DNA of 36,119 bases from a bacterium (GTDB lineage Bacteria; Sysuimicrobiota; Sysuimicrobiia; Sysuimicrobiales; Segetimicrobiaceae), in the NCBI GenBank assembly GCA_035703895.1, contig DASSXJ010000080.1:1-36119 (forward strand), in the 5' to 3' direction. Below the pieces are notes generated by a model that was not told where the DNA came from, did no database searches, and saw only the letters and a list, made by a program, of their open reading frames with translations. The position numbers were made by a program, and so were the translations under genes. Below are positions 15,344 to 24,246 of the stretch, piece by piece. The stretch's first letter is position 1, and the number at the start of each line of letters is the position of its first letter.

Positions 15344-15918
15344 GGCCGCTTCCGCGAGCGTTCTTCGCGCGCCCGACGGTGACCGTGGCCCGTGCCCTCC
15401 TCGGCTGCCTGCTCGTGCACGAAACCCCCGAGGGACGGGTCGTTGGTCGGCTCGTAGAGGTCGAGGCGTACGCGGGCCCCCGGGATCCCGCGAGCCACGC
15501 ATACCGGCGGACGTTCCGCAGCGAGGTGATGTGGGGCCGGCCGGGCATCGCCTACGTGTATCTCAGCCACGGCATCCACGCGTGCATGAACGTCGTCACG
15601 GAGTCATTGGGGCGCCCGGGTGCCGTATTGCTCCGCGCCCTCGAACCGGTGGACGGGGTGGCGTTGATGCAGCGGCGGCGTGGGATCGATGCGCTGCGCG
15701 ATCTTGCGCGCGGGCCGGGGCGGCTGACCCAGGCCATGGGGATCACGCTCGCGCACAATCGGGCGGATCTGGCAGCGGAGCCGTTGTACCTGGCGCCTCG
15801 TGACGGTCCCTCGGGGCCGATCGTGGCCACGCCCCGGATCGGCATCTCGGTTGCGACCGACCGCCGGTGGCGGTTCGTGGTCCGAGGATCGCCGTATTTG
15901 TCCCGAGCCGTGCGCTAG
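15340..15918 (+). CDS. DNA-3-methyladenine (alkyladenine) glycosylase, AAG/MPG family
   Basis: Base-excision enzyme that removes 3-methyladenine and other damaged purines. 192 residues from TTG 15340, which overlaps the polX stop (TTGA) and gives the typical opening [25 protein letters not shown]. Family motifs seen: GRLVEVEAYAGPRDPASHA with the catalytic Glu, YVYLSHGIHACMNVVT for the base pocket, GPGRLTQAMGI, and a C-terminal TPRIGIS...WRFVVRGSPYLSR. Longer upstream starts would overlap PolX and are not homologous. Coupling to a repair polymerase supports the repair role. Confidence 0.93.
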   Translation: MRPLPRAFFARPTVTVARALLGCLLVHETPEGRVVGRLVEVEAYAGPRDPASHAYRRTFRSEVMWGRPGIAYVYLSHGIHACMNVVTESLGRPGAVLLRALEPVDGVALMQRRRGIDALRDLARGPGRLTQAMGITLAHNRADLAAEPLYLAPRDGPSGPIVATPRIGISVATDRRWRFVVRGSPYLSRAVR

Positions 15919-16049
15919 GGGTCCGTAAAGTGGGTGACGCCTTCGGCCGCCGGGGTGCTCCTCGGCCCGCCCGCCGCCCGTTTCATCTCTTCATCCGGCC
16001 CCTTCGGGCCGCTTCCGGCATCGCGTCGTTGGTGGCCGTTTATGGTATC

Positions 16050-16970
16050 ATGCGGGCGGTGCGGATCTTGATGGTGTTTGTGGACGGTGTGGGGCTGGGT
16101 GATCTCGACCCTGCCACCAACCCGCTGGTCCGGGCCGAGACGCCAACGTTCCACCGGCTCCTCGGCGGCCCGCTGGCGGGCCGCGCAGTTGTGCGTACCG
16201 AGGAGGCCGTGCTCGTGCCGCTCGATGCGCAGCTGGGGGTGCCGGGTTTCCCGCAGAGCGCGACGGGGCAGGTCGCGTTGCTGACGGGGGAAAATGCCCC
16301 GGCGCGCGTCGGGCATCACGTGACCGCGTACCCGACGCAGGTGTTGCGGACGCTGCTCGAGGAGTGCGGGTTGTTTACGCGGCTCCAACGGCTCGAGATC
16401 GGGGCCGCGCTCGCCAACGCCTACAGCCCCGAGTACTTCGCCGCGGTCGCGGCGCGTCGGCTGCGGCACGCGGCGATCGCGCTCAATGCGCTCCAGGCGG
16501 GTGTGCGCCTGCGAGACGTGGATGATGTCCGAGCCGGCCGGGCCGTGTGTCACGATCTCACCAATGCGCGGCTCCGGGAGTGGGGGCATGCCGTGCCCCT
16601 GATTGCCCCCGAGGAAGCGGGGCGCAACCTCGCCGGGCTTGCCCGCGATCAGGCGTTCACACTGTTCGAGTTCTTTCAGACCGACTTGGCGGGGCACGGC
16701 CGCCTGGATGACCGCATCGGGGTGGTGGAACGGCTCGACCGGTTTCTGGGTGCGGTCCTCGACGCGACGGATAGGCGCGACACCCTCGTGCTCGTGACCA
16801 GCGATCACGGGAACCTTGAAGACGAGCGGACGGACGGGCACACGCATAACCCCGTGCCCGCGCTCCTCGTGGGGGCACAGCGGGAACTAGTTGCCGAACG
16901 GCTGCGAGATCTGACCGATCTCGCGCCGGCATGCCTCGACCTCCTCGGGAACGGCGTGAGCGTCTCGTGA
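16050..16970 (+). CDS. Alkaline-phosphatase superfamily metalloenzyme, phosphoglycerate mutase-like, unknown substrate
   Basis: 306-residue enzyme with the two-metal core of phosphomutases and alkaline phosphatases: MVFVDGVGLGD (D12), PQSATGQVALLTGENAP with a candidate nucleophile S70 or T72, FFQTDLAGHG (D212, H216), VTSDHGNLED (D252, H253) and THNPVPALLVG (H266). It is much shorter than true cofactor-independent phosphoglycerate mutase (about 510) and lacks that enzyme's second domain, so a glycolytic role is unlikely. ATG 16050 is chosen because MRAVRILMVFVDG begins the first strand. The stop overlaps the mutS2 start by four bases (GTGA). Confidence 0.75.
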   Translation: MRAVRILMVFVDGVGLGDLDPATNPLVRAETPTFHRLLGGPLAGRAVVRTEEAVLVPLDAQLGVPGFPQSATGQVALLTGENAPARVGHHVTAYPTQVLRTLLEECGLFTRLQRLEIGAALANAYSPEYFAAVAARRLRHAAIALNALQAGVRLRDVDDVRAGRAVCHDLTNARLREWGHAVPLIAPEEAGRNLAGLARDQAFTLFEFFQTDLAGHGRLDDRIGVVERLDRFLGAVLDATDRRDTLVLVTSDHGNLEDERTDGHTHNPVPALLVGAQRELVAERLRDLTDLAPACLDLLGNGVSVS

Positions 16971-19336
16971 CGCCCCGCTCCCTTCGCGTGCTCGAGTTCT
17001 CGGCCATGCAGGAGCGGGTGGCTGCGCGCTGTGCGTCACTCCTGGGTCGCGAAGCCGCCGCCGCGCTGCGGCCGTCTCCGGTGCTGGAGGATGCTGAGCG
17101 GGGGCAGCAGGAGACTACCGAGGCACGCGCGCTCGCGGAGATGGCGGGCGGGCTTCCCGTCCAGGGCATCCGCGACGTGCGGGAACCGGTCCACCGGGCC
17201 GCGATCGGCGGTGTGCTTGCGGTCAAGGATCTCCTCGACATCCGGGACACCGCCGTCGTGGCGCGGACGCTCAAAGGGTTCGTGACGGCCCGACGGAAGG
17301 AGGCGCCGCTCCTCGCCGAGATGGTTGAGGACCTTGTCGTGTTGCCCGATCTCGAGGAGGCCATCGGCGAGGCGATTGGTCCGGACGGCGAGATCCTCGA
17401 CGGCGCAAGCCCGGAGCTGGCCCGCCTCCGGCGGGAGCGGCGAACCGCCGAAGGGCGGCTGCGCGATCGGCTGGACGAGATGCTCCGCTCGCCCGCGATC
17501 GCCCGGATGCTGCAGGACCCATTGATCGCGATTCGCAGCGAACGGTACACGGTCCCGGTGAGGGCAGAGTTCCGCAACCAGTTTCCCGGAGTGGCCCACG
17601 ATCAATCGTCGAGCGGTGTCACCGTGTTCATGGAGCCGCTCGCGGTCGTCCCCCTCGGCAATCGCGTCCGCGAGCTCGCATCGGCGGAGCGCGATGAAGT
17701 GGCGCGGATACTCGCCGCGCTGAGCGGCGCCGTCGGCGCGGCGGCCGATGACCTGACCGCAACACTCCACCTCCTTGGAGTGTTCGATCTCGTGGCGGCC
17801 AAGGCCCGTCTCAGCACCGATCTCGGGGGGGCGGCTCCTCGGCTCAACGCCCGAGGCCGGATTGAGCTCCGCCGGGCCCGCCATCCGCTGCTCCCGGGGG
17901 AGGCGGTGCCGATCGACGTGGAGCTCGGCGGCCGGTTCCGCAGCCTGATCATCACCGGCCCGAACACGGGAGGAAAAACGGTCACGCTGAAGACGATCGG
18001 CCTCCTCACGCTCATGGCCCAATCGGGGTTGCACATCCCCGCCGCCCCCGAGAGCGAGGTGGCGGTGTTTCCCCAGATCTACGCCGACATCGGCGACGAG
18101 CAGAGCATCGAGCAGAGCCTCTCGACGTTCTCCTCACACCTTGGGGCGATCGTGGAGATCCTCCGCGCCCTGGCAGACGATCCGCCGGAGGAGGCACGGG
18201 CTCTCGTTCTCCTCGATGAGGTGGGGGCCGGGACAGACCCCACCGAGGGCGTCGCCCTCGCCCGAGCGCTGATTGAGACGCTTCATGCGCTCGGCGTGTG
18301 CCTCGTCGTGACCACCCACTACAACGAGCTCAAGGCCATGCCGTATACACATCCGGGCATGGAGAACGCCTCCGTCGAGTTCGACGAGGCGACATTGCGC
18401 CCCACGTTCCGGCTGCTCACCGGGACACCCGGGCGGAGTAATGCCTTCGCGATCGCCGAACGGCTGGGATTGGACCCGAGGATCGTCGCGCAGGCGCGGA
18501 GTTCCGTCTCGCGCCGCGATGCCGATCTCACCTCCGTATTTCAATCGGTGGAGGCAGAGCGCGAGGCGCTCGTTCGAGAGCGGGAGGCGCTTGCGCGGGA
18601 TCGCGGCGGCATCGAACGGTCGCGCGCACAGGCCGAGGAGGAGGCCCGCCGGCTCGATGCCGAGCACCGCCAGATCTTTGAGCGGGCTGAAGGGGAGGTG
18701 GCCGCGCTGGTACGCCGGGGCCGGCGGGAGCTGGATGCCCTGCTGTCCGAGATCCGCGCGCATCCGTCGCAGGACGCGGTGCAGCGCGCGCGGCTCCACC
18801 TTCGCGAACTGACGAAGGCCTCCGAGGCGTACGCGGTACAGGGGCACCCCGCGCCGGCGGGGGTGCCTCCGCGGGACCTCCGCCCCGGAGACGCGGTCCT
18901 GGTCGTGCCCCTCAACCAACGGGGCACCGTGCAGACCGCCCCCGACGCGCACGGCGAGGTCGAACTGCAGGTCGGGACGGTGAAGCTGAGGGCCCCGCTG
19001 GGCGATCTGCGCTTGTTCCCTCCCGCCGAGGCGCGCTCGCTACCGCAGCAGCCCCCGAGCACACCTGGGCTGGAAAAGGCGCTGGCCGTCACCGGCACGC
19101 TCGATCTCCGGGGTCACAGGGCGGAAGACGCCATCGCCGAATTGGACAAATACCTGGACGATGCCACGCTGGCCGGGCTGGCGCGCGTCACCATAGTGCA
19201 CGGCAAGGGCACGGGCGCGCTGCGCCAGGTCGTACACGAGCATCTCTCTCGGCATCCCGAGGTCGGTTCGTTCCGGCTCGGGGGAGATACGGAGGGAGGG
19301 AGCGGGGCAACGATCGTGGATCTGGCGCACCAATAA
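16967..19336 (+). CDS. mutS2: Endonuclease MutS2 (recombination inhibitor / ribosome rescue factor)
   Basis: 789 residues, standard length. MutS-like clamp and lever helices, ATPase with Walker A GPNTGGKT (331-338), Walker B LVLLDEVGAGTDP (D417, E418), TTHYNELK, then a coiled coil about 515-620 and a C-terminal Smr nuclease domain from about 710 with LDLRGHRAEDAI and HGKGTGALR (from 745). The N-terminal mismatch-reading domain of MutS is absent, as is normal for MutS2. Known roles are suppression of homologous recombination and, in Bacillus, splitting of collided ribosomes. GTG 16967 overlaps the previous stop. Confidence 0.95.
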   Translation: MTPRSLRVLEFSAMQERVAARCASLLGREAAAALRPSPVLEDAERGQQETTEARALAEMAGGLPVQGIRDVREPVHRAAIGGVLAVKDLLDIRDTAVVARTLKGFVTARRKEAPLLAEMVEDLVVLPDLEEAIGEAIGPDGEILDGASPELARLRRERRTAEGRLRDRLDEMLRSPAIARMLQDPLIAIRSERYTVPVRAEFRNQFPGVAHDQSSSGVTVFMEPLAVVPLGNRVRELASAERDEVARILAALSGAVGAAADDLTATLHLLGVFDLVAAKARLSTDLGGAAPRLNARGRIELRRARHPLLPGEAVPIDVELGGRFRSLIITGPNTGGKTVTLKTIGLLTLMAQSGLHIPAAPESEVAVFPQIYADIGDEQSIEQSLSTFSSHLGAIVEILRALADDPPEEARALVLLDEVGAGTDPTEGVALARALIETLHALGVCLVVTTHYNELKAMPYTHPGMENASVEFDEATLRPTFRLLTGTPGRSNAFAIAERLGLDPRIVAQARSSVSRRDADLTSVFQSVEAEREALVREREALARDRGGIERSRAQAEEEARRLDAEHRQIFERAEGEVAALVRRGRRELDALLSEIRAHPSQDAVQRARLHLRELTKASEAYAVQGHPAPAGVPPRDLRPGDAVLVVPLNQRGTVQTAPDAHGEVELQVGTVKLRAPLGDLRLFPPAEARSLPQQPPSTPGLEKALAVTGTLDLRGHRAEDAIAELDKYLDDATLAGLARVTIVHGKGTGALRQVVHEHLSRHPEVGSFRLGGDTEGGSGATIVDLAHQ

Positions 19337-19366
19337 GCCCATCCTCCACACCGCGCGCCGAGCACA

Positions 19367-19395
19367 CGGACAGGGCCGGGCGCTGATGCTATAAT
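19367..19395 (+). promoter_or_regulatory. tyrS promoter, probably giving a leaderless transcript
   Basis: CGGACA (19367-19372), a 17-base spacer, and a perfect TATAAT (19390-19395) preceded by TGC. The tyrS ATG starts eight bases after the hexamer, where transcription itself should begin, and there is no ribosome site between. A leaderless mRNA is therefore expected. Confidence 0.68.
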
Positions 19396-19402
19396 CACAC
19401 GC

Positions 19403-20620
19403 ATGACGGCATTGAGCCCCCGCGCGCAATTCGAGGTGCTCAAGCGCGGGACCATCGAGGTGATCTCCGAAGAGGCGCTGCTGGCCAAGCTGTCTTTGGG
19501 GCGCCCCCTCCGGATCAAGCTTGGCCTCGACCCCACGGCGCCTGATATCCATATCGGCAACGCAATCGTGCTTCAGAAACTGCGGCAATTTCAGGACCTG
19601 GGGCACGAGGCAATCTTGGTCATAGGCGACTTTACCGGTCTCATCGGGGATCCGTCGGGCAAGTCCGAGACCCGCCCGGCGCTCTCCCCCGCGGAAATCG
19701 AGCAGAACGCCAAGACGTATCGTGACCAGTACAGTTTGATTCTGGATCCATCGCGCGCGCGCGTCGTGTTCAATAGTCAATGGCTGGGCCCGATGAAGTT
19801 CTACGATGTGATCACGTTGGCCAGCCGGACCACGGTCCACCGCATCCTTGAGCGCGACGACTTCGCGAAGCGCTACACCGAACGACTACCCATCCACCTC
19901 CACGAGCTCCTCTACCCTCTCTGCCAGGCGTACGACTCGGTGGCGATCGAGGCGGACGTGGAGCTGGGCGGAACCGATCAGAAGTTCAACAATTTGATGG
20001 GGCGCGAGCTGCAGCGCGAACTCGGTCAGGACCCCCAGGTCGTGGTGCTTACCCCGCTGCTCCCCGGGCTTGACGGTGTGCAGAAGATGAGCAAGAGCCT
20101 GGGCAACGCGATCGGGATCACGGATCCGCCCAACGAGATGTACGGGAAGGTGATGTCGCTGCCGGACGAGCTCATGATCCCGTACTTCGAGTACTGCACG
20201 CTCGCGCCGCTCGACGAGGTCCGGGCAATCGCCGCACGCCTCTCTTCCGGGGAACTGCATCCCCGCGACGTCAAGAAGCGCCTCGCGCGGGAGATCACCG
20301 CACCCTACCATGGGGACGCCGCCGCGCGCGGCGCGGAAGCGGAGTTCGAGCGCGTGTTCGCAGCCCGCGAGCTCCCGGAGGAGATCGCCGAGGTGGACTT
20401 CCCGCGGGATCGCCTGCGCAAAGGCATGGTCCGCCTGATCCACCTGCTCGTCGAGCTGGGTCTGGCGGATTCTAATGCCGAAGCTCGCCGGCTCGTCAGC
20501 CAGGGGGGGGTCACCCTAGACGGCAAGCGCATCAACCAAGACGTGGATGTGGCGGTGCACGATGGATCTCTGGTCCGGGTGGGCCGCCGCCGGTTCGCCC
20601 GGGTTCGCCTCACCGAGTAG
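19403..20620 (+). CDS. tyrS: Tyrosine-tRNA ligase
   Basis: 405-residue class I synthetase that charges tRNA-Tyr. Seen: HIGH-type signature PDIHIGN (H50-N53), GDFTGLIGDPSGKSETR, YDSVAIEADVELGGTDQKFNNLMGR for tyrosine binding, VQKMSKSLGN (KMSKS 228-232), and an S4 RNA-binding domain from about 340 (LADSNAEARRLVSQGGVTLDGKRI). This is the TyrZ-like branch rather than the Bacillus TyrS branch. There is no T-box in front, unlike pheS in this window. The start is the ATG directly after the -10 hexamer. Confidence 0.95.
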   Translation: MTALSPRAQFEVLKRGTIEVISEEALLAKLSLGRPLRIKLGLDPTAPDIHIGNAIVLQKLRQFQDLGHEAILVIGDFTGLIGDPSGKSETRPALSPAEIEQNAKTYRDQYSLILDPSRARVVFNSQWLGPMKFYDVITLASRTTVHRILERDDFAKRYTERLPIHLHELLYPLCQAYDSVAIEADVELGGTDQKFNNLMGRELQRELGQDPQVVVLTPLLPGLDGVQKMSKSLGNAIGITDPPNEMYGKVMSLPDELMIPYFEYCTLAPLDEVRAIAARLSSGELHPRDVKKRLAREITAPYHGDAAARGAEAEFERVFAARELPEEIAEVDFPRDRLRKGMVRLIHLLVELGLADSNAEARRLVSQGGVTLDGKRINQDVDVAVHDGSLVRVGRRRFARVRLTE

Positions 20621-20657
20621 CCCCACCGACGCTGCGCTCGTCACGTTTGGCGACCGT

Positions 20658-22181
20658 ATGAGTCCGCTGCACGCTCCATCGCGGGGTGCGGGACCGGCCG
20701 GACCGCCTACCGCCTCGGCGCCTTGGGAGGGGCGTCACCTGCCCCCCGGCGTGTATCTGTGGGGCGTGCTCGTGATCGTCGTCATCGGGGCCGCGCTGCG
20801 CCTTGCGCACCTCACCCGGCCGTTCAACGGCGTCATCGCCACCGCATGGAATGAGGGGCACTACGCGATGATCGCGCTGAACTTCGACCGGTATGGGTTG
20901 TCATCGCAGCACAATGAGCTCGGAGTAGACTACACGTTCTCGCCGGGAGTCCCGTGGCTCATCTGGCTCTCGTTCAAGGCGTTTGGGATCAGCGAGTGGG
21001 CCGCGCGTCTCCCGATCGCCGCCTTCGGCATCGCGGCCGTGCCTCTCGTGGCCGCCTTTGTCCGGCGGCTCACGGCCAGCGAGCAGGTCGCGTTCCTCGC
21101 GGCGGGCCTGGTCGCCACGTTCCCGGAAACGGTGTACTTCTCGCAGAACGTCCAGCTCGACACGCCGAGCATCTGCTGCGCCCTCGCCGCGGGCGTCGAA
21201 ATCTTGCGGTACCGGAACGGCGGACGCCGAGGCGACATCGTCGCCGCCGCGATCTTCGCCACGCTGGCGGTCTGGTTCAAGTTCACAACCGTGCTGGCGT
21301 ACCCGGCCTATGTCGCGCTGTGGTGGCCGGCGCGCCCCCGGCGGACGCTCGTCGCGCTCGGTGCGGCGGCGGCGCTCGCCGCGTTGACGCTCATTCCGAG
21401 CGTGGCGTGGATCGTCCACGGGAAGCTGACGGGCCGGACGCTGGCGGGGTTCTACGAACGAAACTGGGATCTCAGAGGCCTCAAGGAGGTCCTCATCCAG
21501 CTTCCGCTCATGGTCGGGACCCACCTGTTCCCGACCGGGTTCGTGCTCTTGTTGCTGGGCCTCCCGGCGGCGATCCGATGGCGCGCGCGCCTGAGGGGCC
21601 TCGGCCTTTGGTGCTGCTCGTGGGTGTTACTGTATTTCGCTGCACCGTACTCGGCGCTGAACAACCGGTACTACGATCTTCCGGCCACCTACCTCTTAAG
21701 CGTCCCCGCGGCGTTGGGGTTGTGGGTGCCGCTCGCGCGGCGGCGGCCGGCCGGGGCGCTCAGCCGCGCGTTGATCGTCGGTCTCGCGGTCCTCATGGCG
21801 CTCCCGGCCGCCTACGACCTCTGGGATTCGACGACCGACCGGCTCGCCCGCATGACGGCGGCGCATCCTCCGCCGCTCGACCCCTCGCCGTTCTATTCCG
21901 CCAAGGTGGTCGCCCACTTTCCCAAGGGACGGACGGTCGTGGACGCTCCCCAGACCATGTTCTATGCTGGGGGCGATCCGGCGTGGATCTCGATCGTCGG
22001 GGGTTTGGGCGACGTCCGCGAGGCGATCGACGGCGAGCGCTTCGACTATATTCTGTTGAACGACTACTGGCATCAGCAGGAACCGTACTATCCGGTGGAC
22101 GCGGCCCTGCGTGAGCGTCTCGCGCGGCACCATTACACGCAGATCGCGCCCGCGGCGTGGGCCCGCACCGTGGGCCGATAG
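20658..22181 (+). CDS. Membrane glycosyltransferase of the GT39/ArnT-like (RgtA-D-like) type
   Basis: 507-residue polytopic protein with about ten hydrophobic segments starting near residue 36 (YLWGVLVIVVIGAALRLAHL). The first external loop has ATAWNEGHYAMIALNFDRYG, which corresponds to the acidic catalytic loop of lipid-linked sugar transferases, with NE where DE is more usual. A soluble C-terminal part (about 420-507) ends the protein. It probably moves a sugar from a polyprenyl carrier to an envelope glycan or protein; donor and acceptor are unknown. The ATG at 20658 has no clear ribosome site and lies 37 bases after tyrS, so it may be read through from tyrS. Confidence 0.8.
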   Translation: MSPLHAPSRGAGPAGPPTASAPWEGRHLPPGVYLWGVLVIVVIGAALRLAHLTRPFNGVIATAWNEGHYAMIALNFDRYGLSSQHNELGVDYTFSPGVPWLIWLSFKAFGISEWAARLPIAAFGIAAVPLVAAFVRRLTASEQVAFLAAGLVATFPETVYFSQNVQLDTPSICCALAAGVEILRYRNGGRRGDIVAAAIFATLAVWFKFTTVLAYPAYVALWWPARPRRTLVALGAAAALAALTLIPSVAWIVHGKLTGRTLAGFYERNWDLRGLKEVLIQLPLMVGTHLFPTGFVLLLLGLPAAIRWRARLRGLGLWCCSWVLLYFAAPYSALNNRYYDLPATYLLSVPAALGLWVPLARRRPAGALSRALIVGLAVLMALPAAYDLWDSTTDRLARMTAAHPPPLDPSPFYSAKVVAHFPKGRTVVDAPQTMFYAGGDPAWISIVGGLGDVREAIDGERFDYILLNDYWHQQEPYYPVDAALRERLARHHYTQIAPAAWARTVGR

Positions 22182-22209
22182 ACTTCAGCCATCGACCGCA
22201 CCGCTCGAA

Positions 22210-22238
22210 TTGACGTGCCGCACCGGTTTGGATAGTAT
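22210..22238 (+). promoter_or_regulatory. Promoter of tRNA-Ile
   Basis: TTGACG (22210-22215), a 17-base spacer and TAGTAT (22233-22238). Transcription would start near 22245, five bases before the mature tRNA 5' end. Confidence 0.7.
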
Positions 22239-22249
22239 GAGGAAGCAGC

Positions 22250-22326
<77 letters not shown>

Positions 22327-22497
22327 TATTTTGCAACATTTCCGAACACTCGCTCCCCCAGGCCGTGCACGATCAATCTTGGCATCCGCCCACAGGTTCG
22401 GCACTCGTCGCTTAAGGTGGGGCTCCTGCGATGGAAGGAGTCCAGGAGCAAAAATGGAAAGTCCGGCTCATACGCTGGTTTTGGAACATGGTGCACC

Positions 22498-23313
22498 GTG
22501 ACAGAGCAAAGGGATTACTTCCTTGGTCAAAGCAGCGCTGAGCACGCACGGCTACAATTCCAGGCCGTAGAACTCGAGCAGAGCTCACGCCAGCATCTTC
22601 AGCACGCAGGGATTCAGCGAGGCTGGCGGGTCCTCGACGTAGGGTGTGGCCCCCAGGGAGTCTTGCACGTGCTGGCGGATCTCGTCGGCCCGACCGGAAC
22701 TGTTGTGGGCCTTGAGCGTGACCCACGGCCCGTGGCGCTGGCACGAGCGTTCGTTGCTGAGCACGGTTTCACTAACGTTGAGGTCATTCAGGGAGATGCG
22801 CGGGCCACGGAGCTGCCCCGAGGTTCCTTCGACCTTGTCCACGCTAGGCTCGTGCTGGTGAATGTGCCTGAGCCCGAGCAAATCCTCGCAGCAATGGTCG
22901 CGTTGGTCCGCCCCGGTGGGGTGGTCGCTGTTTGGGAATGGGACTCTGTGTCTTGGCTGTGTTACCCGGCGCATCCGGCATGGACGCGCATTAGCGAGGC
23001 ACACCAGGCAGTCCGCCTCCAAGATGGCCAAGATTTCACCATCGGGCGGCGCCTCGCCCGGCTCATGCGTGGTGCCGGGCTGGTGGAAGTTACTCAAGAT
23101 GTGATCGTTAATGAGTGGCCTGTAGGTCACCCTCGAAGAATGCAGATGATCCAGTTTTCGGAAAACATCCGTGAGAAGCTTGTCGCCCGCGGGCTTTTCT
23201 CAGATGCCGAACTCACCGAGCTCCTGGTGGCACTGAGAAAGCACCTGGAAAATCCCGAGACCTTTCAACTTTCCGGTGTTTCGTTTCAGGCGTGGGGCCA
23301 CAAGCCAGTGTGA
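22498..23313 (+). CDS. Class I SAM-dependent methyltransferase
   Basis: 271 residues from GTG 22498. SAM-binding motif I is VLDVGCGPQGVLHVLADL near residue 44, followed by GLERDP, EVIQGDARATELP, FDLVHARLVLVNVPEP and VRPGGVVAVWEWD, which is the UbiE/Methyltransf_11-25 pattern. The frame is open back into the tRNA at 22291 but that part is not protein-like. Substrate unknown. The gene starts 171 bases after tRNA-Ile, in DNA less GC-rich than the housekeeping genes around it, and is followed by a second methyltransferase that shares the layout, so the pair may have arrived together (inference). Confidence 0.83.
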   Translation: MTEQRDYFLGQSSAEHARLQFQAVELEQSSRQHLQHAGIQRGWRVLDVGCGPQGVLHVLADLVGPTGTVVGLERDPRPVALARAFVAEHGFTNVEVIQGDARATELPRGSFDLVHARLVLVNVPEPEQILAAMVALVRPGGVVAVWEWDSVSWLCYPAHPAWTRISEAHQAVRLQDGQDFTIGRRLARLMRGAGLVEVTQDVIVNEWPVGHPRRMQMIQFSENIREKLVARGLFSDAELTELLVALRKHLENPETFQLSGVSFQAWGHKPV

Positions 23314-23390
23314 CCCTGGCAAGGCGATCGCGGATGCGCACGATGACCCGAAATGGGATGAGTTGCGCGTTCTAACATGGAGGTATCCCG

Positions 23391-24209
23391 ATGAACCCAC
23401 CGGACAACTCCGCGCCATTGGGCAAGTACGCGTTCGACAATGCGTGGACGCACGCGCGGCAGCGGCTCTGTGGACTTGAGCACCTTCTTGATCCTGGTAC
23501 AATTCGGCATCTGGAGGCGCTCGGCGTCGGGGAAGGCTGGCACTGTCTGGAGGTCGGCGCCGGCGGTGGTTCGATCGCAGAGTGGCTGTGCCAGCGCGTG
23601 GGCCAAAACGGATATGTCATGGCGACCGACCTGGATACCCGCTTCCTTGAGCTCCTGACCGTCCCCAATCTTGATGTTCATCACCACGATATCGTTTCCG
23701 ATGATCTTCCGGAATGCAAATTCGATCTGGTGCTTTCAAGACTGGTGGTTGGGCACATACGAGAACGTGAGAAGGCACTGCGGCGGATGCTGTCTGCGCT
23801 CAAACCTGGGGGCTGGCTGCTCTGTGAGGACGGAGACAACAGCTCGGTTGCTCTTCTATCCCCCACGGATGCTGCAACCAAGGCACTCTTCATGAAGATA
23901 GAGCAAGGAAAAGATCGGGTGATGGCCGCACGAGGCCACGTATACTGCGGGCGCCACCTGTTTGGATTTCTCCGCGCCCTCGGACTCACCGACATTCATG
24001 CTGAGGGGCGCGTACCTCTGCTCCACGCTGGTACCGTGGAGACTCGCTGGAAGCGGCTCTCGGTCGAGCAGCTAAGCAAGGACATTGTGAACGCCCACTT
24101 AGCAACAGAGACAGAAATCGAAGCATACCTTGCGCTTCTCGATTCATCAAACTTCGTGTCGCAGGGATTCATCGTGATGACGGCTTGGGGACGTCGCTCT
24201 CATGGGTAA
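23391..24209 (+). CDS. Class I SAM-dependent methyltransferase, second of a tandem pair
   Basis: 272 residues from ATG 23391, seven bases after GGAGG (23379-23383). Motif I is CLEVGAGGGSIAEWLCQRVG near residue 48, then ATDLDTRFLE, VHHHDIVSDDLPECKFDLVLSRLVVGH and ALKPGGWLLCEDGD. The C-terminal half (about 175-272) may form the substrate lid. It resembles its upstream neighbour in order of motifs but not closely in sequence, so ancient duplication or joint acquisition are both possible. Substrate unknown. Its GC is low for this window: the 60 bases at 23641-23700 hold 31 G+C. Confidence 0.84.
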   Translation: MNPPDNSAPLGKYAFDNAWTHARQRLCGLEHLLDPGTIRHLEALGVGEGWHCLEVGAGGGSIAEWLCQRVGQNGYVMATDLDTRFLELLTVPNLDVHHHDIVSDDLPECKFDLVLSRLVVGHIREREKALRRMLSALKPGGWLLCEDGDNSSVALLSPTDAATKALFMKIEQGKDRVMAARGHVYCGRHLFGFLRALGLTDIHAEGRVPLLHAGTVETRWKRLSVEQLSKDIVNAHLATETEIEAYLALLDSSNFVSQGFIVMTAWGRRSHG

Positions 24210-24246
24210 GGTCAAACCTTATCGAGAGTCGGTTGACTCATGGGCG

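Noticed and set aside
16029-16050. Leaderless promoter in front of the metalloenzyme gene (TATGGT/TATCAT next to ATG)
   Set aside because: The TATGGT hexamer is too close to the ATG, TATCAT overlaps it, and TTGGTG is too near to serve as -35 for either.
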